Shown here: one piece after another, positions 29,392 to 38,055 of the stretch
Layout of the letters: the number at the start of each line of letters is the position of its first letter
How positions within the stretch are numbered: the first letter of the stretch is position 1
DNA from: Phycisphaerae bacterium
Lineage (GTDB): Bacteria > Planctomycetota > Phycisphaerae > FEN-1346 > JAACEH01
Assembly (NCBI GenBank): GCA_012729015.1
Contig: JAAYDY010000060.1
Coordinates: 1 to 64,000, forward strand
Length of the DNA stretch: 64,000 nt
Direction: 5' to 3'
The notes under the pieces: generated by a model
Database searches by the model: none
Seen by the model: the letters and a program-made list of their open reading frames with translations, nothing else
What the model was told of the DNA's origin: nothing
Translations under genes and position numbers: made by a program

Positions 29392-30199
29392 CGTTGCGGC
29401 CACCGCCTTGCCGCCCGATCGTCCGCGGTCGGCCGGCGAGGTCCGGCGCCTGTTCGCGGCCATCGTGCCGCGATACGACCTGCTGAACCGCGTGCTGAGC
29501 GTCGGGCTGGACCGGCTGTGGCGGCGGGAGCTTGCGGCCGCGGCGTGCCCGACGGGCGCAGCGCCGTCGCCGGGGCTCGACGCGGCGTCGCGTGACGAAC
29601 CCCGGAGCCGCCGGCGTGCCCCGATCCTCGTGGACATCGGCTGTGGCACGGGCGACGTGACGGCGGCCATGGCCGGGCGCCTGGGGTCCGGGGGGCGGAT
29701 CGTCGGGCTGGATTTCTGCGGGCCGATGATCGACCGGGCGCGTCGCAAGTGGGCCGCTCTGCCGCAGGCGGCGTTCGTCGTGGCCGACGCCGTGGCGTTG
29801 CCGCTGGCCGACGCGTCGTGCGACGCCGCGACGATGGCCTTTGCGCTGCGCAACGTCGTGGACCGCGAGGCGGCGCTCGGCGAGATGGCCCGCGTGGTGC
29901 GTCCCGGGGGGCGTGTCGCGGTGCTGGAGTTCTGCCGTCCGCGGGGGCACCTCTGGCCGACGATTTTTGGCTTCTATTTCCGCCGCGTCTTGCCTATTGT
30001 AGGTCGCGTCATCTCGGGGCACCCGTCGGCTTACCGCTATCTTCAGCGATCGGTCGATGCGTTCGACGATCCCGAGCACCTGGCCGGCCGCCTCGCGGCG
30101 ATCGGGCTGCGGCCCGTGTCGCAGCGACGACTCATCGGCGGCGTGGCCGCGCTGACGGTGGCCGACAAGCCCGCGGCGGCCGAAGGGCCGGTGCCCTGA
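29366..30199 (+). CDS. menG: Demethylmenaquinone methyltransferase (UbiE/MenG family)
   Basis: A 277-residue SAM-dependent methyltransferase for the last step of menaquinone synthesis. The N-terminal FAAIVPRYDLLNRVLSVGLD and the SAM site VDIGCGTGDVT are classic, followed by LDFCGPMIDRAR, ADAVALPLADASCDAATMAFALRN and the C-terminal VISGHPSAYRYLQRSV. An insertion of about 25 residues rich in A, P and R precedes the SAM site. ATG 29366 lies inside the UbiD gene (26-base overlap) with no clear ribosome site, so coupled translation is likely; a TTG at 29408 is an alternative start. Confidence 0.92.
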   Translation: MASPTPGHDVAATALPPDRPRSAGEVRRLFAAIVPRYDLLNRVLSVGLDRLWRRELAAAACPTGAAPSPGLDAASRDEPRSRRRAPILVDIGCGTGDVTAAMAGRLGSGGRIVGLDFCGPMIDRARRKWAALPQAAFVVADAVALPLADASCDAATMAFALRNVVDREAALGEMARVVRPGGRVAVLEFCRPRGHLWPTIFGFYFRRVLPIVGRVISGHPSAYRYLQRSVDAFDDPEHLAGRLAAIGLRPVSQRRLIGGVAALTVADKPAAAEGPVP

Positions 30200-30222
30200 A
30201 CCTGTTGGAGCGAAACGACGCC

Positions 30223-32148
30223 ATGGAATGTGCCCGCTGTTTCTTCTCGCGCGACGGACGCACCGACGAGAAGAAGTGCCGCGTCTGCGGACGCAGCTAC
30301 CGCCCATCGGTCAACGTGTACCTGGCCTTCATCACGCTGGCCTACCTGGTCTTCGTCGCCGAGTTCAAGTACTGCCTCACCGGCTACCGGTTCGCCATGA
30401 CGGGGCGACCGCCGCTGTCGGTGTTCCAGTGGCTGCGGTTTCCCGTGGACATCCTGGAGCATCCGGCGCTGATTCTCGTCATGGGCGGACTGCTGGCGCT
30501 GCTGGTGCTGGTGCCGGTGATGGTGTCGATGCTTCACGGCAAGCGGGGGGGCATCCTCCTGGCCGTCATCGCCCTGATGCTCGGGCCGAGCTGGCTCCTG
30601 GCCCTGCTGCTGGTCGCGAGCATCTGGATCGCCGGCGACTACCGCCTGCGCCTCTCCAGCCGCACGCTTTCGGCCATTCTGGCCTGCGTGCCGGTGTGGC
30701 TGTTCTATCTGATCAGCAGCGCCGCCTCGGACGACGTGGCCCTGCCGGGCGCGTACTACCTGCCGGCCCTGGCGGCCATCGTCATCGACATCGTCCTGAT
30801 CGTCCTTCTCGTGGCGGTGCTCCGTCGGCTTTCGTGGAACGCCCGTGTCGCCGGCATCCTGCTGTTCGTCCTGTGCGTGGTTCCCATCGCCGCCTACAAG
30901 GTCTCCGTCGGCGACGACGAGATCCGCTACGGCGTGTTCTCGAAGACGTTCGGCCTGTCGAGCAAGTACTTCGCCGACATTCCCCACTCGACGGTGCGGG
31001 CCGACATCGAGGCCGACATCAAGCGCGAGACCGACGCCGACACCGCCGCGGCCGCCGGCGATCCGACCCTGGAAGCGGCGATACGAAACGGAGCGGCCGC
31101 GCAGCCGTTGCAGGTGCCCGGCCTGGCGCCGGCCGGGGTGGACCGCAAGGCCCGCGAGATGCGACTGCGGGTCGCCTACGAGACCACGATCCTGGTCGAG
31201 AACCTCAGGCGTCAGAAAGAGACCGTCGGCATGGCCTGCCGGCGCTATCTCGACGAACATCCGGACACTCGCCATCGCGCGGACATCGTGTACGTCCTGG
31301 CGCGAAGCCTCGATATGGCCCTCGACACGCGCGGCCTGCGGGACGAGAACGAGGAACTCGATGGCGGCAACCTCGCCGTTCGTTTCGACGCCTCGCGCAT
31401 CGCCGGCCAGGAGAGCCTGGACCTGTGGCAGACGCTGCGCGATCAGCATCCTGAGAACCCCTACGCCGCGGAAGCGTCGGTGAAGATGGCGGACTACCTC
31501 GTGCGGCAGGGACATCTTGACCAGGGGATGGCCGCGTACGAGGCGGTCCTGAAGACGTTCGGAGCGGTGGTCGATGAGCCGTCCGTGGACACCAAGGATC
31601 TGTCGGTGTTCACGGACGTGCTGAGGGTGGGGCCGCTGCTTCGCCGCCGCGCCAGACAGGAACGGATCGAGCAGCAGTACGCGGCGGCCCAGCGTGCCAA
31701 GGCGTTTCTCCAGGAGAACCGCGGTCCGGGCGGCGACCACGACGCGGTGCTCAAGGAGTACCTGAGTCTGCCGCCGTTTCTGCCGGCGGGCCGGCGTCGC
31801 GAGGAACTGGCCGGCCTGCTGGAGCGGGCCGGGCAGTCGCCGCTGGCGGACAACCTGGCCTACGAGATCGCCATGGCCGAGCCCGTGGCGTTCACCCGTC
31901 GCAAGATGCTGACCGACGTCAAGGACAAGTACGCCGGCGCCGACGGGGCCGCGCTGGCGCTGGTCGCCCTGGCCGAACTGGAAGCCTCGGGCGAGAGCAA
32001 TCGCGCCGAGAGCCTGCGGCGGGCCATCGGCTACTGCGACGAACTGATCCGCGATTACCGGACGTCGTACCTGTCGCGCGTCGCCGAACAGAAGAGACGC
32101 CAGTACGAACGACTGCTGGAGACCGTCGGCGGCGGAGGGGCCCTATGA
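30223..32148 (+). CDS. Zinc-ribbon membrane protein with C-terminal helical (TPR-like) repeats
   Basis: A 641-residue protein I cannot name. It opens with a zinc ribbon (CARCFFSRDGR then CRVCGRSY, residues 3-25). About six membrane helices follow (roughly residues 30-225), then a long soluble part. That part has helix pairs such as QTLRDQHPENPYAAEASVKMADYLVRQ and AYEAVLKTFG that look like tetratricopeptide repeats. ATG 30223 follows GGAG at a 13-base distance. It sits between menG and ubiX and overlaps ubiX by four bases, so it is made with the menaquinone enzymes. A scaffold for the membrane-bound late steps is an attractive but untested idea. Confidence 0.8.
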   Translation: MECARCFFSRDGRTDEKKCRVCGRSYRPSVNVYLAFITLAYLVFVAEFKYCLTGYRFAMTGRPPLSVFQWLRFPVDILEHPALILVMGGLLALLVLVPVMVSMLHGKRGGILLAVIALMLGPSWLLALLLVASIWIAGDYRLRLSSRTLSAILACVPVWLFYLISSAASDDVALPGAYYLPALAAIVIDIVLIVLLVAVLRRLSWNARVAGILLFVLCVVPIAAYKVSVGDDEIRYGVFSKTFGLSSKYFADIPHSTVRADIEADIKRETDADTAAAAGDPTLEAAIRNGAAAQPLQVPGLAPAGVDRKAREMRLRVAYETTILVENLRRQKETVGMACRRYLDEHPDTRHRADIVYVLARSLDMALDTRGLRDENEELDGGNLAVRFDASRIAGQESLDLWQTLRDQHPENPYAAEASVKMADYLVRQGHLDQGMAAYEAVLKTFGAVVDEPSVDTKDLSVFTDVLRVGPLLRRRARQERIEQQYAAAQRAKAFLQENRGPGGDHDAVLKEYLSLPPFLPAGRRREELAGLLERAGQSPLADNLAYEIAMAEPVAFTRRKMLTDVKDKYAGADGAALALVALAELEASGESNRAESLRRAIGYCDELIRDYRTSYLSRVAEQKRRQYERLLETVGGGGAL

Positions 32149-32765
32149 GACGCTTGATCGTCGGCATGACCGGAGCCAGCGGCGCGTGCTACGGCGTGCG
32201 GCTCGTGGAACTGCTGGCTCGCAGCGGGGCCGAGGTCCACCTGATCGTCACGGCGGCCGGCCGCGCGGTCCTGGCGCAGGAGGTGGCCGCCGCGAGGGGC
32301 GCGGCCGATCTCGTCGCGGCGCTGTGGCCCGATGCGGCGGTGCGACGCCTCATTCGCCAGCACGCGCCCGACGACGGCGCCGCGCCGCCGGCCAGCGGTT
32401 CCTGGCGGCACGACGGCATGGTCGTTTGCCCGTGCTCGATGAACACCCTCGGCGCGATGGCCGCCGGGCTGGCCGACAACCTCCTGCGGCGGGCCGCCAT
32501 GGCCACGTTGAAGGAGCGGCGCCCCCTGGTCGTCGTTCCGCGCGAGACGCCTCTGGCGACGCTCATGATCGAGAATATGCTGCGGCTGGCGCAGGCCGGC
32601 GCCGTCGTGCTCCCGGCCATGCCGGGTTTCTACCATCGCCCGCGGACGGTCGGCGACCTGGTGGACTTCGTCGCGGGCCGCGTCCTGGACGTCCTGAGCG
32701 TCGAACACGACCTGGCCGTCCGGTGGCCGCCCGACGCCCCGCCGAGCAACACGCACCCATGCTGA
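32145..32765 (+). CDS. ubiX: Flavin prenyltransferase (UbiX family)
   Basis: A 206-residue enzyme that makes prenylated FMN, the cofactor of UbiD. Signatures are the N-terminal FMN site MTGASGACYGVRLVELL, the CPCSMNTLGAMAAGLADNLL segment and the ERRPLVVVPRETPL motif. The length is normal. The start overlaps the previous stop (ATGA). Having ubiX beside ubiD fits the known dependence of one on the other. Confidence 0.94.
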   Translation: MRRLIVGMTGASGACYGVRLVELLARSGAEVHLIVTAAGRAVLAQEVAAARGAADLVAALWPDAAVRRLIRQHAPDDGAAPPASGSWRHDGMVVCPCSMNTLGAMAAGLADNLLRRAAMATLKERRPLVVVPRETPLATLMIENMLRLAQAGAVVLPAMPGFYHRPRTVGDLVDFVAGRVLDVLSVEHDLAVRWPPDAPPSNTHPC

Positions 32766-33652
32766 GCCGCCTGCGACTGCTCCTCGACACGATCAAGTTC
32801 GCGCACACCCTGTTCGCGCTGCCGTTTGCCGTGGTGGCGGCGTTCTGGGCTCGCGGCGGTCCGCCCGGATGGGCCGAGGCCGCACTGCTGCTGGTCGCCA
32901 TGGTGGCCGCGCGCACCGCCGCGATGGCCTGCAACCGGGTGGCCGACGCGCGGCTGGACGCCGCGAATCCGCGGACGCGCGACCGGGCGATCCCTGCCGG
33001 CCGGCTGTCCGTCCGCAGCGTCGCCGCGCTGGCCTCCGCGGCTGCCGTCGTCTTCGTCGCCGCCGCCGCCGCGTTCCTTCCCCTGGCCGGCAACCCCTGG
33101 CCCGCGCGGCTCTGCGTGCCGGTGCTGGCGGTGCTCTGCGGCTACAGCTACACGAAACGGTTCACGGTGGCGTGCCACTGGGTGCTCGGGGTCGCCCTGG
33201 GCCTGGCGCCGGTGGGCGTGTGGATCGCGCTGACCGGGCGCGTCGACGCGCTGCCGGTGCTCCTCGGCGCGGCCGTGGCCGCCTGGACCGCCGGCTTCGA
33301 CATCCTCTACAGCCTCCAGGACATCGAGCACGATCGCGCGTCGGGCCTCTACAGCGCGCCGGCCCGATGGGGCGCCCGGGCCGCCGTCGCCGCCTCGCGT
33401 GCCTGCCACGCCGCCGCCGTTGCACTGCTTGCTGCGACGTATCTGTGGTCGCATGCCGCCGGAACCGATCGCGCCGTTGTCCTGGGACCGTGGTATCTTG
33501 TAGCGGTGGCCGTTCTGGCCGCACTGCTGATCTGGCAGCATCGCCTGGTGCGGCCCGACGACCTGTCGCGGATCGACCAGGCCTTCTTCACGGCCAACGC
33601 CACCGGCAGCGTCGTCTTCGCCGCGCTGGCCGTGGCCGACGTTCTGCTGTGA
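32759..33652 (+). CDS. ubiA: UbiA-family prenyltransferase (MqnP-like)
   Basis: A 297-residue polytopic membrane enzyme that attaches an isoprenoid chain to an aromatic acid. The two Asp-rich Mg-pyrophosphate motifs are NRVADARLDAANPRTRDR (about residue 60) and DILYSLQDIEHDRASGLYS. Eight or nine hydrophobic helices are evident. By context the acceptor is the dihydroxynaphthoate of the futalosine route, the role called MqnP. ATG 32759 overlaps the ubiX stop by seven bases. A long in-frame extension upstream lies over ubiX and is not coding. Confidence 0.9.
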   Translation: MLSRLRLLLDTIKFAHTLFALPFAVVAAFWARGGPPGWAEAALLLVAMVAARTAAMACNRVADARLDAANPRTRDRAIPAGRLSVRSVAALASAAAVVFVAAAAAFLPLAGNPWPARLCVPVLAVLCGYSYTKRFTVACHWVLGVALGLAPVGVWIALTGRVDALPVLLGAAVAAWTAGFDILYSLQDIEHDRASGLYSAPARWGARAAVAASRACHAAAVALLAATYLWSHAAGTDRAVVLGPWYLVAVAVLAALLIWQHRLVRPDDLSRIDQAFFTANATGSVVFAALAVADVLL

Positions 33653-33682
33653 CGCACCGACGACGAAAGGGACACAGGCCTC

Positions 33683-34864
33683 GTGCTCAACGAACCCACC
33701 GAGACCGGCATCCTCGACATGGCGACCGATCCGGCGCTGAGGGACGTATGCCGCCGCGCGATCGACGGGCAACGGCTGCACGCCGATGACGGCTTGCTGC
33801 TGATGCGGACGCCGGACCTGCCGACAGTCGGCCGCCTGGCATCGCTCGTGCGCCGCCGCCGCAACGGCCGCGTCACCTGGTACATCGTCAACCACCACAT
33901 CAACTACAGCAACGTGTGCGAGAACCGATGCCGGTTCTGCGCGTTTCATCGCGTTCCGGGAGCCGAGGGCGCCTACACGATGACGGTGGACGAGGTGGTG
34001 GCCGAGGCCCGCGCGCTGGGCGTCTCCGGGGCCACCGAGCTGCACATCGTCGGCGGCCTGCATCCCGATCTGCCGCTGGAGTACTACATTGAGATGCTCT
34101 CGCGGTTGCACGCGATGCTGCCGGAGGTGCACCTCCAGGCGTTCACGGCGGTGGAGATCGCTCACCTGGCCGACACGGCGGGCCGGCCGGTGCGCGACGT
34201 GCTGACGGTGCTGCGCGACGCGGGCCTGGGCAGCCTCCCCGGCGGCGGGGCCGAGGTCTTCGCCCCGCGCGTCCGGCAGGCCCTCTGCCCGCGGAAGATT
34301 CCCGCCGAGCGGTGGCTCGACGTGATGGCCACGGCCCACGACCTCGGCATCCCGTCGAACGCGACGATGCTCTACGGCCACATCGAGCGGCCGGAGGAGA
34401 TCATCGACCACATGCTCCGTCTGCGCCAGGTGCAGGACCGCACGGGCGGCTTCATGACGTTCATTCCCCTGGCCTTTCACCCGCACCACACGGAGCTTGC
34501 CGCCGCGGCGGCCGCGTCGTCCGGGCAGCCCCTGCGCCGAACCTCCGGCACGACGGCCTACGACGACCTGCGGGCCCTGGCCGTCGGGCGGCTGATGCTC
34601 GACAACGTGCCGCACGTCAAGGCGTTCTGGATCATGCTCGGCCTGGAGCTGGCCCAGCTCAGCCAGCATTTCGGCGTGGACGACATCGACGGCACGGTGG
34701 TCCAGGAACGGATCACTCACGCCGCCGGCGCCGCCACGCCGCAATCCCTCACGGTGGAGGAGATCCGCGCGATGATCCTCGACGCCGGCTACGAGCCGCA
34801 GGAACGCAACACCGTGTATCGCCGCGTGGTGCGCCACGGGAGTATGTGGCAGCTGGCCACCTGA
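33683..34864 (+). CDS. mqnE: Aminodeoxyfutalosine synthase (radical SAM)
   Basis: A 393-residue radical-SAM enzyme that joins an enolpyruvyl benzoate with SAM to give aminodeoxyfutalosine, the first committed step of the futalosine menaquinone pathway. The [4Fe-4S]/SAM motif is CENRCRFC (C-x3-C-x2-C), preceded by VNHHINYSNV as in MqnE/MqnC. ELHIVGGLHPDLPLEYYIEM and TFIPLAFHP are also typical. MqnC is similar but usually shorter; the VNHHINYSN start favours MqnE. The start is GTG 33683 with GAAAGG 12 bases upstream. It is the last gene of the operon; mqnA, mqnB, mqnC and mqnD are not in this window. Confidence 0.9.
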   Translation: MLNEPTETGILDMATDPALRDVCRRAIDGQRLHADDGLLLMRTPDLPTVGRLASLVRRRRNGRVTWYIVNHHINYSNVCENRCRFCAFHRVPGAEGAYTMTVDEVVAEARALGVSGATELHIVGGLHPDLPLEYYIEMLSRLHAMLPEVHLQAFTAVEIAHLADTAGRPVRDVLTVLRDAGLGSLPGGGAEVFAPRVRQALCPRKIPAERWLDVMATAHDLGIPSNATMLYGHIERPEEIIDHMLRLRQVQDRTGGFMTFIPLAFHPHHTELAAAAAASSGQPLRRTSGTTAYDDLRALAVGRLMLDNVPHVKAFWIMLGLELAQLSQHFGVDDIDGTVVQERITHAAGAATPQSLTVEEIRAMILDAGYEPQERNTVYRRVVRHGSMWQLAT

Positions 34865-35066
34865 ACCGCAGACGATGGAGCGGCGCGGTGCATTTTGCCG
34901 AGCCGCCGAGACGCCTTCTGTGTTCCAATGGTGCAGGGGCCCTAATACCGTTGGGGTACGGACAACGGACCCACTTCCCAGCGCGACATCCGGACACGAT
35001 CCGCGAACCGTCCTCATATCGGTTGCAGCCAACGCACAGGCACTGAACGACAAGGAGGATGTGGGT

Positions 35067-36986
35067 ATGATCAGGTCCATGACTATAGGGTTGTGTACGG
35101 CGCTGCTTGTGGTCTGCGCGGTGCAGGCCCAGGGCGAGGCAACGACCGGGAACAAGTCGCTGACCTTCGACGGCGTGAAGGCGATGGAGGGCCTGACCGT
35201 CAGCGGGGACGTGGCGGCGGATGCCGCCAAGGGCCGCGACGAGAGCGGCGCGCTGCGCGTCGGCCCCGGCGGCAAGGTCGTGTGGCGGTTCGCCGACGCG
35301 GGGGCCTCGGGCACGGTCGAGATGTGGGTGTTCGAGGACGGCACGCAGCGCGGCGATCCGAGGGCCTACGGGGCCGGGCCGCTGTGGGGCGTGATCGACG
35401 CCGACGGGGCGCCGGTGCTGCTCGTCGGGCCGGTGTACGCCTCGTATCTGTCGGGCAACACGACGTACGCCTCGTCCGACCTGATTCTGAACGGCCCGGA
35501 ACGCCCCTGGCAGCAGGTTCAGTACCTGGGCGTCAAGCGCGACAAGGGCTGGCATAAGTGGACCTTCCAACTCGACCCGGACAACGGCATGAGCCTGCTG
35601 TGCGACGACAAGCCGATCCGCGGGTTCGTCAAGGACAAGATACGCCTGAACGCGGTCCGGGGCGTGGTGATCCTCGGCGACGAAGCCAAGGACGGCGGAC
35701 AAACGGTGTGGATCGCTGACGTGACGGCCAGACCCGGAGCGCCGATGCGGTCGGAGCCGCTGTGGCCTCCGCCGCCGCCGGAGGGGCTCGGCATCGTGCC
35801 GCCGCCCGCGGAGCAGACGGCCACGCCGTATGCCACGTGGCAGAACGGCCCGTCGCGCGATCCGGGCTACTTCCCGATCGCCGTCTGGTTGCAGGATCCG
35901 GCGCGGGCCGCCGAGTACAAGGCCGCGGGCATCAACCTCTACATCGGCCTCTGGAACGGCCCCACCGAGGAGCAACTGGCCGAACTGAAGAAGCAGGGCA
36001 TGCCGGTGATCTGCGACCAGAACGAGGTGGGCCTGAAACACATCGACGACCCGATCATCGTCGGCTGGATGCACGGCGACGAACCGGACAACGCGCACAA
36101 GTTCGACGAGTACTGGAAGCGCGACAAGGAGAAGATCAAGGACGCCTGGCCCGACCTGTACGCCTCGCAGCGGCTCGACACGAAGGACTACGCGGGTTAC
36201 GGGCCGCCGGTGCCGCCGAAGTGGATCGTGCGCGACTACGAGGCGATCCGAAGCAAGGATCCGAGCCGCCCGGTGATGCTGAACCTGGGCTGCGGGGTGG
36301 CTTGGGACGAGTACGTCGGCCGCGGCGAACGCACAGGCAAGCTCGAAGACTATCCCGAGTACATCAAGGGGTGCGACGTGGTGTCGTACGACGTGTACCC
36401 GGTGACCACGGGGCAACTGGCAAGCCAGCTGTGGTACCAGGCGCGGGGCGTCGCTCGGCTGCGCCAATGGACCGAGGACCGCAAGCCGGTCTGGAACTGC
36501 CTGGAGTGTACGGGTATGTCGGACGTGAACGTCAAGCCGACGCCGCACCAGGTGAAGGCCCAGGCGTGGATGGCGCTGGTTCACGGCAGCCGCGGGCTGA
36601 TCTACTTCGTGCATCAGTTCAACCCGTTCAACGAGGCAGCGCTGCTGTCGGACGCCGAGATGCTGGCGGCCGTGACGGCGATGAACCGACAGATTCACGC
36701 CTTGGCACCGGTGCTGAACAGCCCGACGGTGGCCGATGCGGTGACGGTGGCGTCGAGCGAGCCGCACACGCCGGTCCACGCCATCGTCAAGCGGCACGAC
36801 GGGACGACCTACGTGTTCGCGGTCTCGATGTACAGCCGCAAAACCGAGGCCACCTTCACGGTGACGGGCCTGCCGGCGGCGGCCAAGGCCGAGGTGATCG
36901 GCGAGAACCGCTCGATCGACGTGGCAGGCGGCGTCTTCAAGGACGCCTTCGCGGGTCACGAGGTGCACCTGTACCGGATCAAGTAG
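35067..36986 (+). CDS. Secreted glycoside-hydrolase-like protein (LamG-type plus TIM barrel)
   Basis: A 639-residue exported protein. A signal peptide (MTIGLCTALLVVCAVQAQG) is followed by a concanavalin/LamG-like beta domain (to about residue 215) and a proline-rich linker. Then comes a barrel that looks like clan GH-A. Candidate acidic residues sit in GWMHGDEPDN (about residue 330) and in NCLECTGMSD. The C-terminal HDGTTYVFAVSMYSRKTEATF resembles a beta-sandwich. ATG 35067 has AAGGAGG with an 8-base gap. It ends at a strong terminator, so it is a one-gene unit. The GH family and substrate are not identifiable by eye. Confidence 0.75.
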   Translation: MIRSMTIGLCTALLVVCAVQAQGEATTGNKSLTFDGVKAMEGLTVSGDVAADAAKGRDESGALRVGPGGKVVWRFADAGASGTVEMWVFEDGTQRGDPRAYGAGPLWGVIDADGAPVLLVGPVYASYLSGNTTYASSDLILNGPERPWQQVQYLGVKRDKGWHKWTFQLDPDNGMSLLCDDKPIRGFVKDKIRLNAVRGVVILGDEAKDGGQTVWIADVTARPGAPMRSEPLWPPPPPEGLGIVPPPAEQTATPYATWQNGPSRDPGYFPIAVWLQDPARAAEYKAAGINLYIGLWNGPTEEQLAELKKQGMPVICDQNEVGLKHIDDPIIVGWMHGDEPDNAHKFDEYWKRDKEKIKDAWPDLYASQRLDTKDYAGYGPPVPPKWIVRDYEAIRSKDPSRPVMLNLGCGVAWDEYVGRGERTGKLEDYPEYIKGCDVVSYDVYPVTTGQLASQLWYQARGVARLRQWTEDRKPVWNCLECTGMSDVNVKPTPHQVKAQAWMALVHGSRGLIYFVHQFNPFNEAALLSDAEMLAAVTAMNRQIHALAPVLNSPTVADAVTVASSEPHTPVHAIVKRHDGTTYVFAVSMYSRKTEATFTVTGLPAAAKAEVIGENRSIDVAGGVFKDAFAGHEVHLYRIK

Positions 36987-37025
36987 CGGGAACGATTGAC
37001 GCAGCACAACGGAAGTCCCTTTACG

Positions 37026-37069
37026 GCCCAACGGGGCGGCAGTATACTCCCGCCCCGTTGGGCTTCTTC
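37026..37069 (+). terminator. Rho-independent terminator after the secreted glycosidase gene
   Basis: A perfect 14-bp stem (37026-37039 with 37050-37063) with a 10-base loop containing the palindrome AGTATACT, then TTCTTCC. It begins 40 bases after the stop codon. Confidence 0.85.
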
Positions 37070-37212
37070 CATGGGTTTCCCAATGGCCACAGCAGGGCGT
37101 CGCCGCGGGTCAGCGCCCAGGCAGCAGCGGGCGCATGCGGCCGCGCGCTCGCCTTCGGGCGTCGCGGCGGGACCATGGGTTTCTCCTGCAATCAACGTGG
37201 AGGCGTGAGGCG

Positions 37213-37803
37213 ATGGACGACATTCTGCGACGGGCCGAGGAGAAGCGGCAACAGGCCCTTGCGATTCTGGATGAGCTGGATCTGGCGACGCTCTGGTCGC
37301 CGTTCGGCCGGCCTGTAGTGGTCGGAGCGGTGCGGTACGGCCTCGTGGCGGCGCGCGACATCGACATGGAAGTCTACGCCGACGAGCCGCAGATCCGATC
37401 GGGGTTCGAGGTGATGTCCAAGGTGGCGGCGCATCCCGGCGTGCGGCAGGTGCTGTTCCTGAACGAGCTCCAGGGCCCGGACCAGGGGCTCTACTGGCAG
37501 ATTCAGTTCCGTGACGGGCACGGGAATCCATGGAAGCTCGACACGTGGCTCGTCGGGCACGATCATCCGGACGCCCACTGGTGCGAGCGGTTCGGCGACG
37601 CCTTGAGCCGCACCCTCACCGACGAGAGCCGCCGCACGATCCTCCGGATCAAGGAGGCGGCCTGCGACGACAAGGCGGGCCTTCGCGGCATCGATGTCTA
37701 CCGTGCGGTGCTGGAGGGAGGGGTGACCACGCTGACCGAGTGCCAGACGTGGCTGCGCGACCACCCCGCCGACGGCATGTGCCACTGGCTTCCCGGAGCA
37801 TAG
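37213..37803 (+). CDS. Nucleotidyltransferase-fold protein, unknown function
   Basis: A 196-residue protein. The stretch VVVGAVRYGLVAARDIDMEVY (about residues 34-55) has the layout of a minimal nucleotidyltransferase active site: a small-residue turn in place of Gly-Ser, then Asp-x-Asp, with a further acidic residue in the following strand. The rest (LYWQIQFRDGHGNPWKLDTW, GLRGIDVYRAVLEGG) is not familiar. ATG 37213 has GGAGG 9 bases upstream. It is a single gene between a terminator and the cysK promoter. The transferase call is structural guesswork; substrate unknown. Confidence 0.6.
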   Translation: MDDILRRAEEKRQQALAILDELDLATLWSPFGRPVVVGAVRYGLVAARDIDMEVYADEPQIRSGFEVMSKVAAHPGVRQVLFLNELQGPDQGLYWQIQFRDGHGNPWKLDTWLVGHDHPDAHWCERFGDALSRTLTDESRRTILRIKEAACDDKAGLRGIDVYRAVLEGGVTTLTECQTWLRDHPADGMCHWLPGA

Positions 37804-37935
37804 AAGGGCATTGGGCTCTGTCTGCAAACTGTACATGGGCCGCTTGCCCACGAGTCCCACAGGCAGGAAAGCTCGTGGAAGTCACAGAACGCAGGGCCAG
37901 GATGGCCCTGCCACGCACGGGTAAGATGCCCGTGC

Positions 37936-37972
37936 CACGGTGCAGCCACCCAAAGCGTTGATGCACCCGGAG
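37936..37972. repeat. Right-end fragment of the 100-bp element with a GGCCC/ACGGG hairpin stretch before it
   Basis: GTGCCACGG..CACCCAAAGCGTTGATGCACCC matches the right end of the 45786-45885 element. In front of it lie two related hairpin segments, CAGGGCCA-GGA-TGGCCCTG and CACGGGTAAGATGCCCGTG. The left inverted end is not present. Confidence 0.5.
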
Positions 37973-37984
37973 GGACTCGCGGCC

Positions 37985-38013
37985 TTGCCCTGCGGCGCAG
38001 CCCGCGATACCAT
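37985..38013 (+). promoter_or_regulatory. Promoter of cysK
   Basis: TTGCCC (37985-37990), 17 bp, TACCAT (38008-38013), about 43 bases before the ATG. No cysteine- or SAM-responsive leader structure is visible in the short leader. Confidence 0.6.
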
Positions 38014-38055
38014 GGCCTCTTGAGAATACAGAGCGCGCTTTCAGGAGATACGCCC

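Noticed and set aside
32186..32758. Long N-terminal extension of the UbiA frame
   Set aside because: It lies over ubiX in another frame and is Arg/Gly-rich; the first membrane helix begins right after ATG 32759.
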